From assembly GCA_026122225.1 (NCBI GenBank), contig JANEZZ010000806.1:616596-680595 (forward strand): DNA of 64,000 nt. The letters are read 5' to 3'. Below the pieces are notes generated by a model. That model ran no database searches. It worked only from the letters and a program-made list of their open reading frames with translations, and was not told the DNA's origin. Shown piece by piece: positions 12,546-21,837 of the stretch. Position numbers and translations under genes: made by a program. Each line of letters opens with the position of its first letter. Within the stretch, counting starts at the first letter, position 1. This DNA is from Heloderma charlesbogerti. Taxonomy: Eukaryota; Chordata; Lepidosauria; Squamata; Helodermatidae.

Positions 12546-12984
12546 TTGTACCAGTGAATAGAGTTGGCCCTACAGTGCTGACTTCTAAGAGCTGAAGGAT
12601 CAGCACAGTAGCCCTGTGTGGATGTTCAAATGAATGGATGGAGAGGAGGAAGGAGGATGACACACACTGTCCCCACTCCTAACCTCGATGCACTGAGTTA
12701 GTAGTAGCTGTAATTATATTATTTAGCTATAAGCCACAACAACATTGAGTTTAATGCCTGCACAAAGCCTGTGCACATGGAATTTAATGTGCATACAAGT
12801 CTTTTCTGTCTGAATGACAGAAATTGGGAGTGAGGACAGGATGCATGATCTCCACACATTCATCACAGTGTCTGCACAGGAATAACAATTCCTAGGACTG
12901 AGCTTTAGCTGTACAAGAGCATGTAGCGGAGTGCAGGGTGAGCAGACAAAACCACGTTTTTCAATGCCATTGACACTTAATATT
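12546..12984. other. Non-coding flank of the ERV
   Basis: No gene recognised. The last four bases before the provirus (AGCC, 12985-12988) are the target duplication. Confidence 0.5.
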
Positions 12985-13208
12985 AGCCTGTTAGAAAAAA
13001 AAGGAGACTCCATAACCGTTGGTGTCTCAAGTTACGTAAGAGCCCGAGTGGCGGGAAAATGTAGGCGGAGCAAAAAGGGAATCATACTGACGCGCTCATG
13101 ACTAACAGCTTGGTAAGCTGATAGTGACTGTTTATTGGCTATTGACTTAGTGAGCCGATGTACTAACTGTTTCATTGGTTACTGGTAAGAACAATAGAAG
13201 CGATATGA

Positions 13209-13214
13209 TATAAA
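13209..13214 (+). promoter_or_regulatory. TATA box of the 5' LTR
   Basis: TATAAA lies about 66 bp before the AATAAA signal, as expected for the U3/R layout of a retroviral LTR. The same motif is at 21688-21693 in the 3' LTR. Confidence 0.7.
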
Positions 13215-13274
13215 GGGCTTTTGCACACGTGTCTCGGGGTCCAGACTGCTCTGCACCCGTTTTGCAAAACGTTC

Positions 13275-13280
13275 AATAAA
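13275..13280 (+). terminator. Poly(A) signal AATAAA of the LTR
   Basis: Canonical AATAAA in the R-like part of the 5' LTR. The functional counterpart in the 3' LTR is at 21754-21759. Confidence 0.75.
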
Positions 13281-13357
13281 ATAGTGTTGGATCCACTGCT
13301 GCCTGCCTGGCATCCTTCTCTTCTAAACTGAAAGCAAGGACTTTTTATCTAACAATT

Positions 13358-13375
13358 TGGTGCCGTGACTCGGAT
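13358..13375 (+). promoter_or_regulatory. Primer binding site, tRNA-His
   Basis: TGGTGCCGTGACTCGGAT starts four bases after the 5' LTR. It is complementary to the 3' end of vertebrate tRNA-His, whose acceptor ends CGGCACCA. This is the site where reverse transcription would be primed. Confidence 0.9.
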
Positions 13376-13772
13376 CCTGCTTCGGGGCGCGTCCCCTTCG
13401 CGCTGAGCCGAGGGGCTGCGGAGGAGAAGTGGCCACAGGTGGTTGTTTTACACTGCCTTCTCCTCACGACGGTGGTGGCGGAGGCACCTGGGGTCCAACG
13501 CCAGAGGAAGAGGGAGACATGATCACTCCTTTTAGGCACCGGCAGTGGATCAATAAGCAGCTGGACGCAGCTGCGGGCGGGACAGAAGAGGCTTTTGGGG
13601 TAAGTGAAACAGCTTACATTAGGGGATAAACGCGGGACGGTGGTGTGTTTGTGATTGAGACACCTATGGGCGAAGCGAGTGGGGAGCCCCGATCTGCATT
13701 TCCTTACCCCGGAGACGGGCTAGGTCAGAGGAGGGCGAAGTGCGAGAATTGCTGATTGAAATTCCCACCGTC
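13376..13772 (+). other. ERV leader, probable packaging region
   Basis: GC-rich untranslated leader between the primer site and gag. A short frame at 13429-13629 ends before gag. GAGGTAAGT-like splice-donor candidates are not obvious; GGGGTAAGTG at about 13597 is the best one for a spliced env message. Confidence 0.5.
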
Positions 13773-15377
13773 ATGGGCGGGTCCCAATCTAAGTCTGCGA
13801 AGAAGTCCCATACGCCCTTGGAGTGTTGTTTGCGCAATTGGTCACGTTTTAAGCAGGATTATGGGACTAAGATGACAAAAGATCGTCTTGTCTTTTTTTG
13901 CACCCGGGAATGGCCAATATTAGAACCCAAATGGCCACCCGAGGGGTCTTTTGACCCAACCTTGGTATCTGATGTGCGAACAATAGTAGCACAGAGGGGA
14001 AGTTGGGACCAGTTCCCTTATATTGATTCGTGGGCAACTTGTGTGCCCCTTGGCGGCAGGCCCGCTCCGTGGGTTGTTAAATGCATGTCCCTTGCCCTTC
14101 CCATGGTGGTCAAAAGGAAACCACCAAAAGAAGGACCACCCAAGGTCGTGGCCACGGCACTGGAGGACCCACTGCTTCCTCCTCCCTATGGGACAGCCGT
14201 CGCAGGGCAACCACACCCATTGCAACCACCACCCTCTCCTGAGGGGCCTGCCCAGCGGTTAGATGCCCCCGAGAAGGACCCCTCTCACGAAATAGTACCA
14301 GAGGACCCCACCCCTCTAGTTGAACGCCGGGACACTCTCCAAGATCATCTATATTCCCTAGAGGAAAGATTGGAGGTCCTACATAGAGAAGCAAAAGGGG
14401 GACCTAACTACAACCTGCGAAAGGACCCCCAACCACCGGTGAAGTTCACCTTCCCCATCAAAGAAGTCCCCGACCCTACCGCCCAACATCCTCAAGGGAC
14501 GATGTTTGTTTATGTCCCATTCACAACATCTGATTTGTATAATTGGAAACAATTTAACCCCTCCTTTGAAGAGGATCCTGGGCCACTCCTGTCTCTGATG
14601 GAGAATGTGAGGCTTACTCACAACCCCACATGGGACGATAAACAAATGCTATTGAACACCTGTTTTCTCAGCCAAAAGCCAACCATCCTTGCCGGGGCAC
14701 GAGCCAAGTATAGGGAGGAAAATCCCCAGGCAACTGAGGAGGAGACGGCGGAGGTTGTGCCCACAGGGCGACCCAATTGGGGGGTGGCCACAGTGGCACA
14801 TAGACGCTTACATGCTGACTATTTTCGACTCATTTTAGCAGGCATGAAGCAAGCCGTGAGAAGGGCCCCCAATTTGCAAAAAGTCCTGACTCTAAAGCAA
14901 GACAAAAACGAACCTCCTGCCATGTTCCTCCAAAGGCTGAGGGAAGCCTTCGCTAAATATACTGACATTGACTTGAATGATCCAAATAATTTAAGGATCC
15001 TCATGACTCAGTTCATGGGAAATAGCTGCCAGGACATCAGAAAGAAGTTGCAAAAAGTTGAAGGAGGGTTGGCAGCTGACCTAGGAGTTTTAGTTGAAGT
15101 AGCTCAAAAGGTTTATGAGAGGCGAGAAAAAGAAGAAGGAAAAGAAAAAGACAAGAGGCAGGCCAAGCTCCTTGCTGCAGTTCTTAAACCTGACAAAGAG
15201 GGAACTAGAAAGGGGAGGAAAGGGGGAAGGAAAGGATCTCCCCTGGGGAAAGATCAATGTGCCTTTTGTAAGAAAATGGGGCACTGGAAGCGTGACTGTG
15301 AGGCTTTGAAGCAGAAAGATAGAGGGGAAAATACGGGAGGAGCAGAGAGAGTTCTGTATGAACAGGAAAGAGATTAG
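13773..15377 (+). CDS. gag: ERV gag polyprotein, open reading frame
   Basis: 534 codons from ATG 13773 to TAG 15375-15377. An upstream in-frame GTG at 13740 exists, but the 13773 start gives MGGSQSK, a typical N-myristoylation start for a matrix protein, so I prefer it. A PPPY late-domain motif lies at 14178-14189. A major-homology-like segment MFLQRLREAF lies near 14920. One zinc knuckle CAFCKKMGHWKRDC (CX2CX4HX4C, 15258-15299) follows a Lys/Glu/Arg-rich stretch near the end. Length and order (matrix, proline-rich, capsid, nucleocapsid) match gammaretroviral Gag. The stop is UAG and pol continues in the same frame, the layout in which gammaretroviruses make Gag-Pol by stop readthrough. No internal lesion was seen. 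Confidence 0.9.
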   Translation: MGGSQSKSAKKSHTPLECCLRNWSRFKQDYGTKMTKDRLVFFCTREWPILEPKWPPEGSFDPTLVSDVRTIVAQRGSWDQFPYIDSWATCVPLGGRPAPWVVKCMSLALPMVVKRKPPKEGPPKVVATALEDPLLPPPYGTAVAGQPHPLQPPPSPEGPAQRLDAPEKDPSHEIVPEDPTPLVERRDTLQDHLYSLEERLEVLHREAKGGPNYNLRKDPQPPVKFTFPIKEVPDPTAQHPQGTMFVYVPFTTSDLYNWKQFNPSFEEDPGPLLSLMENVRLTHNPTWDDKQMLLNTCFLSQKPTILAGARAKYREENPQATEEETAEVVPTGRPNWGVATVAHRRLHADYFRLILAGMKQAVRRAPNLQKVLTLKQDKNEPPAMFLQRLREAFAKYTDIDLNDPNNLRILMTQFMGNSCQDIRKKLQKVEGGLAADLGVLVEVAQKVYERREKEEGKEKDKRQAKLLAAVLKPDKEGTRKGRKGGRKGSPLGKDQCAFCKKMGHWKRDCEALKQKDRGENTGGAERVLYEQERD

Positions 15378-16097
15378 GACAGACCGGGGCCCGGCCCCCT
15401 CTTAGCTGTCTCTGAGGCAAGATGGGACCCCATGGTCAAAATAAAGGTTGGGGGCCGCTCCTACAAAGCCCTTGTGGACACAGGGGCTGCCCTGTCCGTT
15501 CTCCCCCTCATTGAGCCCCCAACGGGAGGTGGGGGGTTCACCACCATAAAGGGGGTTGAGGGAAGGGCAACCCAAGTGCCCCTCTCTCGTCCCCTGTTCA
15601 CCAAGGTTGGGAAAACACACCTAGAACATGCATTTGTCTGTACCCCCTCCTGTCCGGTGGCATTGCTAGGAAGGGACTTATTGACTAAACTCCAAATTGA
15701 GATTGCTTTTACTCCTGATGGAAGGATGGAGGTATGGCTCCCTAAACAGCAGAGTAGTAACTACCAAATGGCCCTTTTGAAGGTTGCAGAAGAACCCACC
15801 TCAGAAGCCAACGAAGACTGGAGCCTAATAGAAGATAGAGTCAACCCTCTAGCTTGGGCCAGGATTGGAGGGGCCTCTCGTGCCAAGTCGGCAGCACCAT
15901 ACAAAATTCCCCTCAAGGAGGGAGCAGGGCCTGTTCATGTGAAACAGTATCCCCTTTCCCACCAAGGAAAGGAGGGCCTACAACCAGTAATAACAAAGCT
16001 CCGAGAAGAAGGCCAGCTCATTGAGATAATGTCCCCCTATAACACGCCCATCATCGCTGTGCCAAAAAGGGGACGGGGGGCAAGGGCTACCGCTTAG
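15378..16097 (+). pseudogene. pol: ERV pol part 1: protease and start of reverse transcriptase
   Basis: In frame with gag directly after the UAG; the codons after the stop are GACAGACCGGGGCCCGGCC, GC-rich as in known readthrough contexts. The aspartic protease shows the catalytic DTG at 15477-15485 and LLGRDLL near its end. The reverse transcriptase N-terminus follows (KQYPLSHQGKEGL, then SPYNTPIIAVPK). A frameshift at a G run near 16074-16082 moves the homologous frame, so this frame ends at 16097. Confidence 0.85.
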
Positions 16098-16524
16098 TGC
16101 AAGACCTCCGGCTCATTAATCAGCAGATCGAGGCCCCCCATCCTGTGGTCCCCAACCCACACACCCTCCTTGTAGGAATTCCGGAAGAGCACGCCTGGTT
16201 GACTGTCATAGACCTAAAAGATGCCTTTTTCAGCATCCCCCTCCACCCTGATTCAAGGCCTTTGTTCGCCTTTGAATGGGAAAGCCCAGAGGGGGGGGTC
16301 AAAAGTTCAATTAGCATGGACAGTCATCCCTCAGGGGCTCAATCTCTCACTGGTCGTCTTTGGCCAGCAGCTCCAAAAGGATCTCGAACCCTGAGTCCAG
16401 CAGCACTCAGAGGTGCTTCTCCTCCAGTACTGTGACGACCTCCTGATTTCAGCCAAGGCCAAGAATGCGTGCCTGAGTGGGACGGTTTCCCTCCTCAACT
16501 ATCTAGCGGGGGGGGGGGTATAAA
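16097..16524 (+). pseudogene. pol: ERV pol part 2: reverse transcriptase palm, frameshifted
   Basis: The palm region begins in a different frame from gag (VQDLRLINQQIE, then VIDLKDAFFSIPLHPDS, which holds the first catalytic Asp). At the G run near 16290-16300 homology returns to the gag frame, where YCDD, the catalytic YXDD box, lies at 16428-16439. A TGA at 16392-16394 lies in that frame. A third shift falls at the long G run near 16507-16519. All three shifts sit in homopolymer G runs, so assembly error should be excluded before calling them real mutations. Confidence 0.8.
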
Positions 16525-17899
16525 GTGTCAAAAGAAAAAGTACAGTTGGCCCAACCAACTGTAAAATTCCTAGGCTACCACATAACTAAAGGGACTCGGA
16601 GCCTAGGGCAAGAAAGAGTCGAAGTCATCCGTGACACTCCTGTCCCTAAGTCCCCCCGCGAATTGAGGGCCTACCTGGGGTTGACCGGATTCTGCCGACT
16701 ATGGATAGCAAACTATGGGGAGACAGCGCAGCCGCTGTATGAGGCGCTACAGAAAGATAGACTGGATAAATGGAAATGGACTAAGGAAATGAATAAGTCT
16801 TTTCTCAGTCTTAAAGCTGCTCTTGTGTCACCACCTGCTCTAGCCATACCAAATCCCAGCCGGCCATTTAGACTTTATGTGCATGAAAATAAGGGCATAG
16901 CTTCGGGAGTGCTTTGCCAGCGAAAAGGGCCCTCTTGGAGACCAGTGGGATATTATTCCAAGGTCCTAGATGTCGTAGCACGAGGATGGCCAAGTTGCCT
17001 GAGGGCAGTGGCGGCAACAGCTCTGATCTGTACCAAGGCCAAGAAAATGACAATGGGAGGACCCATTGAAGTTTGGGTGCCGCATGGGGTGCCAGAAATT
17101 TTGGGATCAGGAGGAGGAAGTAAATTTCTCAACCCAGCCCGGCATTCCCGATATGAAATAGGTTTACTAACAAACGAAAACCTCACTTTTAAGGCTTGCT
17201 CTAGCTTTAATATCGCCACACTACTGCCAACATTACTGGGCACAAACGGATCGGGACTCCCAGATCATGACTGCCTTGAAGTATTAGACCTAGACACCAA
17301 AGGCTGACCGGACCTTGAGGATGAACCAATAGAGGGAGCCAGAGATCTGTTTGTAGATGGATCTAGCTATATGCTGGATGGAAGGCGCTACACAGGAGCG
17401 GCTGTCGTTACTCTAGACGAGAGTGTGTGCGAGGAAAGGCTGCCTCCTCATTTCTCCGCCCAATCCGCTGAACTGGTAGCCCTGACAAGAGCCCTGCAAG
17501 CCAGCAAGGGAAAGCGAGTAAATATTTATACCGATAGCAAAAATGCCTTCACTGTTGTGCATGCTCATGGGCAACTGTGGAAAGAGAGGGGATTCCTTAC
17601 AGCAAACGGATCTCCAGTGGCTAATGGCGGCCTAATAGTGGATCTTCTGGATGCCCTCCAGCTACCCTCACAAGTAGCTGTTGTCCACGTCCGAGCCCAT
17701 GGGAAAGAAAAAGAGGAAAAATGGAGACAGGGAAACCAGAAGGCAGATGAGGCCGCAAAAAGAGCAGCCAGAGAGGGAATCCAAGGAACATTCCTCATTC
17801 TACCCAAAAGAAAAGAGTGCCCCACATACTCCCCTGCTGAGTTACAGATGGCACAAGAACACGGAATAAGTCCCTGCGACGACGGATGGATCCAGATGA
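16525..17899 (+). pseudogene. pol: ERV pol part 3: RT thumb/connection and RNase H
   Basis: Thumb and connection motifs include KFLGYHITKG and ELRAYLGLTGFCRLWI. A TGA at 17305-17307 interrupts the frame just before RNase H. RNase H then shows its acidic residues in FVDGSS, AELVAL, YTDSKNAF and QKADEAA (about 17351-17750). Frame is constant from here to the end of pol. Confidence 0.8.
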
Positions 17900-19101
17900 C
17901 AGATGGAAGACTGTTTCTTCAACAGACCCTGCAGAGGGTTGTTCTAGAGCAAGTTCACCATTCTCTTGGACACCCTGGAGCATCAGCCATGATCGACTAT
18001 TGCAAGAGGCTGTTTGTCTCCCCTGGCTTAACTGTATGCTTCCACTGACTAGCCGCAACCTGTGAAGTCTGCCAGAAAACCAACCCTCCCAGGGCACCCC
18101 CTCCTCCAAAAGGAGGGCGACCATGGGCGTACTATCCTTTCCAGAGGGTGCAGATTGATTTTGCTGAGATGCCACCATGTAGGGGTTACAGGTATTTGCT
18201 TGTAATAGTATGTCAAATGACGGGGTGGGTAGAGGCGTTTCCATGTAGGAACTGCCAAGCTAAAACTGTTGTTGCTAAATTGTTACAGGAGGTGGTGCCC
18301 CGGTTCTCCCTGCCCAAAGTTATAGAGTCCAATCAGGGCTCACACTTCACCTCAGTTATTACACGGGGGCTGGCACAAGCTCTGGGAGTAGAGTGGCATT
18401 TACATTGCCCCTGGAGGCCCCAGGCAAGTGGACAAGTTGAAAGAATCTATCGGAGCCTCAAGGAGACTTTAACCAAACTCCAACGAGGGGTGAAGCTCAC
18501 TTGGGTTGAGGCTCTGCCAATAGCTTTAACGAAGCTTCGAAGGATGCCAAGAAAGGACATAAAATTGTCCCCCTTCGAACTGATGTTTGGGTTCCCGCCT
18601 CGGGTACACTGCGGAAGGAGGGAGGAAGTCAAGTGGGAGGTGGGTGATCAGATGCTAAGGGATCAGTTGACTTCTCTACAGTCTGTTCTTTCACAGCTAC
18701 GAGCTTATTCCGTTCCATTTCAGAGACTGCCGTTAGATGCACCTATCCATCTCTTCCAGACAGGAGACGAGGTGTTGCTGAAAAAGTGGAATAAAGAAGC
18801 TTTAAAGGAAGGGTGGGAGGGACCTTATTTGGTGGGATCAACCAGCCACTCGTGTGTAAAGCTTGTGGGTTCTAGTAAATGGACACATTGCAGCCGGATA
18901 AAGCCATTTAAGCGACCCTCGCTTCCTTCTGTCACCTGGAAAGAACAGGAGGACACGGGCAACGGTCCTTTGCTCCCTGGCACCCCTCCGGAAGCTGCCA
19001 GGGACACAGGCGAAGAAGCCATCCAGGAGCCACAATCGCCTGTAATATACAAGTCACAACATCTGGGAAAAGCTCGGGTTCGAATTACAAAAATCTTGTA
19101 A
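17900..19101 (+). pseudogene. pol: ERV pol part 4: integrase
   Basis: The zinc-binding part shows HHSLGHPG and, after an in-frame TGA at 18046-18048, CEVCQK. The catalytic core has Asp in QIDFAEM (18157-18159), Asn at the second acidic position in ESNQGSHF (18331-18333), and Glu in GQVERIY (18439-18441), with the normal spacing of 35 between the last two. The second catalytic residue is therefore missing. The C-terminus carries GDEVLLKKW, then a Pro-rich tail, and ends TAA 19099-19101, one base before the env start. Confidence 0.85.
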
Positions 19102-19102
19102 T

Positions 19103-21429
19103 ATGAAGCAAGTATTGTGGGTAGTGTTGGTAATGTTAGTTAAAGAAATATTAACGTGGATGGTGATACCTCAAGGACTTGGGCTTGACAGCTTTAAGAT
19201 AAAACCCCGAAATGTCACACCAACACCCCTCAAACCACTTCTGGTACAGATCCCCGAGAAAGAGAGGTGCCCCTGGAGAACCAGGTTAGGAATCCCAATA
19301 ACACAGGAAACTGATAATGTGTGGTTAGAGTGGATAAAGTATACAGCCAAGTCTTTAAATAAGTCTGACTGTTTTGTTTATGCCACAGGGAGATCAGTAG
19401 CAAAGGTGCTGCCCTTTCCACTGGGGTGGGACACTCCTTCCCTCCTCACCTGCGTGATCCGTTTGTTCCAACACCCTGATGCATGGGGAGAGGAGGAATG
19501 CCAAACCCTCAATAAATTATACCCCCCACTCAAATTAAAGGATCGCGTCAGACCTTCCACAGTCTTCCTGCAAAGAAGAAACCATACCAGATGCATACAC
19601 TGAAACCTTGCAGACACAGAGGGGCGTATAGGGAACCTGACGAGTAAAGTAAGATGTGTTAATTCCACCTGCTTTAGGAATAATTCCCTTTCAATCCCAT
19701 GAGCTGATCTCTGGTGGTATTGTGGTGGCCTAGAGTTGTATGAGGTATTGCCCTCCAATTGGTCCGGAGCTTGTGGGTTAGTTCAGTTGGCAGTCCCCTT
19801 TTCAATTGCATATCATCCAGCAGAGAAGACTGGCCAACCCCGGCAGAAACGATCAGTAATTCCTTTTGATGATCAAATATATATTGACTCCATAGGAGTA
19901 CCAAGGGGAGTGCCAGATGAGTTCAAAGGAAGAAATCAAATTTTTGCAGGATTTGAATCTACCCTGTTTTGGTGGGTGACCATTAACAAAAACGTAGATT
20001 GGATCAATTACGTTTATTATAATCAACAGAGGTTTATAAACTATACTTGAGATGCTGTAAAAGGATTGGCTGAGCAGCTAGATGCCACCAGCCAAATGTA
20101 GGGGTGGACGAAAGTCACTTACCTGTCCTCGAAGGACGTTCGCGGTGGGGGGGAGGCGCTTCGCTGGTCCCCCCGCGAAGTTTAGGCCGGGGGGGGAGGC
20201 TTCCCGCCTTGCCCGGCCGAAATTCAGGCCGGAGAGGAGGCGCCTCGCCTCGCCTCGCCCGGCCGCGAACGCGAAAGTTAAAAAAAAAAACAACGCCCCC
20301 TGATAGGCTACGTGACGATTCACGTAGCCTATCATGGCTAGATCTGCAAAGTCAGCCGTGATAGGCTACGTCAATCGTCACGTAGCCTATCACGGGTGAC
20401 TTAAAAAAAAAAAAGCGCGTATGCTAATGGCGGCCCCCATAGGGAGCCGCCATTCGCGTTCCTTATTTAGTCGCTGTAGTCTACGTAAATGTTTATGTAG
20501 ACTACGGCGAAAATAAGGGCAATGCAAATAGCGTTGCCCTTATTTTCGCCGTAGTCTACGTAAATCTTTACGTAGACTACAGCGACCAAATAAGGAAGGG
20601 GAATGGCGGCTCCCTATGGGGGCCGCCATTATCCGTACACACTTTTTTTTTTTTTTAAAGTCACCCGTGATAGGCTACGTGGCGATTGATGTAGCCTATC
20701 ATGGCTGACTTTGCAAATCTAGCCGTGATAGGCTACGTGAATCGTCACGTAGCCTATCAGGGGGCATTTTTTTTTTCTTTCATTGCAATGGCGGCGGCGG
20801 CAGCCGGTCGAAAGACCGGCTGCCGCTCCCGCCTCGCTCGAACACCCGCCGAACCGCTGGCCGGACCAGCCACCGGGAGGGACATTCGGTGAAGGTAAGT
20901 CCCGTCCTGGGGGGGTGCGGGGTGTGTGTGGAGGATTTCTCCCCGAAACTTGTTTGGGGGGCCGAACACGTTGGAGCTCGGCCCCCTAAAGTTTCGGGGA
21001 GAAATTCTCCACCATCCCTAGCCAAATGGCTTGGGAAAATCGGCGTGTTCTTGATATGATGTTAGCAGAAAAAGGAGGGGTTTTTGTCATGCTAGGTGGA
21101 CGGTGTTGCACCTTCATCCCTAACAACACTGCCCCAGATGGCACGGTAACAAGGGCTTTGCCGGGCCTCACCGCCTTGTCTGAAGAATTAGCCGAGAATT
21201 CAGGGATTAACAACCCCGTGACTGCCTGGTTATAGAGAGATGGTTTGGAAAATGGAAACACCTAGCAGCCTCAACCCTTATTTTGCTTGTAGTGATGATA
21301 GGAGTTTTAGTGTTATTTGGTTGTTGCATTATCCCCTGCGCTAGAGGCTTATCCCAGCGGTTAATTGAAACCGCTCTGTCAAAACAGATGCTCTTGCTTT
21401 ATTGTGCTGATAAAGAAACTCCGTTTTAA
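19103..21429 (+). pseudogene. env: ERV env, broken and split by a DNA transposon
   Basis: ATG 19103 follows the pol stop by one base. The first 166 codons (19103-19603) are open and start with a hydrophobic signal-like segment. Stops then follow until a frame from about 19736 to 20050 holding a furin-type RQKR site (about 19837) and the start of the transmembrane subunit. That frame stops at a TGA (20048-20050). The 922-bp transposon 20099-21020 splits the ectodomain between duplicated GCCAAATG octamers. The rest (21021-21235) has a CC pair (about 21106) where the usual CX6CC pattern has Phe in place of the first Cys. A further frameshift near 21233 precedes the membrane span and tail, ending about 21429. 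Surface subunit looks shorter than in typical gammaretroviruses. Confidence 0.8.
20099..21020. mobile_element. TAGGGATG-family element inside ERV env (922 bp)
   Basis: Ends are TAGGGGTGGACGAAAGTC and GAGAAATTCTCCACCATCCCTA-type sequence, with a perfect 8-bp target duplication GCCAAATG (20091-20098 and 21021-21028). Outward donor motifs: minus-strand AGGTAAGT (20117-20124) and plus-strand AGGTAAGT (20893-20900). The interior is a long palindrome centred near 20535, with six small hairpins (about 20302, 20357, 20476, 20552, 20666 and 20723) and ATGGCGGC / GCCGCCAT pairs. Being inside a provirus whose env sequence resumes after the duplication proves mobility. Confidence 0.95.
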
Positions 21430-21455
21430 ATGCTTTAAGACATGAATAAAGACTT

Positions 21456-21467
21456 AAAGGAGGGAAT
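21456..21467 (+). promoter_or_regulatory. Polypurine tract of the ERV
   Basis: AAAGGAGGGAAT immediately precedes the 3' LTR. This is the expected plus-strand primer site in reverse transcription. Confidence 0.85.
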
Positions 21468-21833
21468 TGTTAGAAAAAAAAGGAGACTCCATAACCGTTG
21501 GCGTCTCAGGTTACGTAAGAGCCCAAGTGGCGGGAAAATGTAGGCGGAGCAAAAAGGGAATCATACTGACGCGCTCATGACTAACAGTTTGGTAAGCTGA
21601 TAGTGACTGTTTATTGGCTATTGACTTAGTGAGCCGATGTACTAACTGTTTCATTGGTTACTGGTAAGAACAATAGAAGCGATATGATATAAAGGGCTTT
21701 TGCACACGTGTCTCGGGGTCCAGACTGCTCTGCACCCGTTTTGCAAAACGTTCAATAAAATAGTGTTGGATCCACTGCTGCCTGCCTGGCATCCTTCTCT
21801 TCTAAACTGAAAGCAAGGACTTTTTATCTAACA
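21468..21833 (+). repeat. 3' LTR of the ERV
   Basis: 366 bp, TGTTAG...CTAACA. TATAAA at 21688-21693 and AATAAA at 21754-21759. Followed by the AGCC target duplication (21834-21837). Confidence 0.95.
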
Positions 21834-21837
21834 AGCC

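Larger units (their letters stand above)
12989..13354 (+). repeat. 5' LTR of the ERV
   Basis: Runs TGTTAG...CTAACA, 366 bp. It carries ATTGG (inverted CCAAT) motifs in the U3-like part, TATAAA at 13209-13214 and the poly(A) signal AATAAA at 13275-13280. It matches the 3' LTR except at four positions noted by eye, three of them within the first 55 bp. Confidence 0.95.
12989..21833 (+). mobile_element. Gammaretrovirus-like endogenous retrovirus, defective provirus
   Basis: Complete LTR-gag-pol-env-LTR layout of 8845 bp. It is flanked by the 4-bp duplication AGCC (12985-12988 and 21834-21837). LTRs start TG and end CA, both 366 bp, with four differences seen by eye, so insertion is recent in genomic terms. 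The tRNA-His primer site, gag and pol in one frame separated by UAG, a single zinc knuckle and the 4-bp duplication are all known for gammaretrovirus-type elements. gag is open; pol has frameshifts and stops; env is broken and also split by a 922-bp DNA transposon (20099-21020). It is an old copy unable to make functional pol or env as read here. Confidence 0.95.

Noticed and set aside
14023..14394. Open frames overlapping gag in other frames and on the minus strand
   Set aside because: Shadows of the gag frame without any domain.
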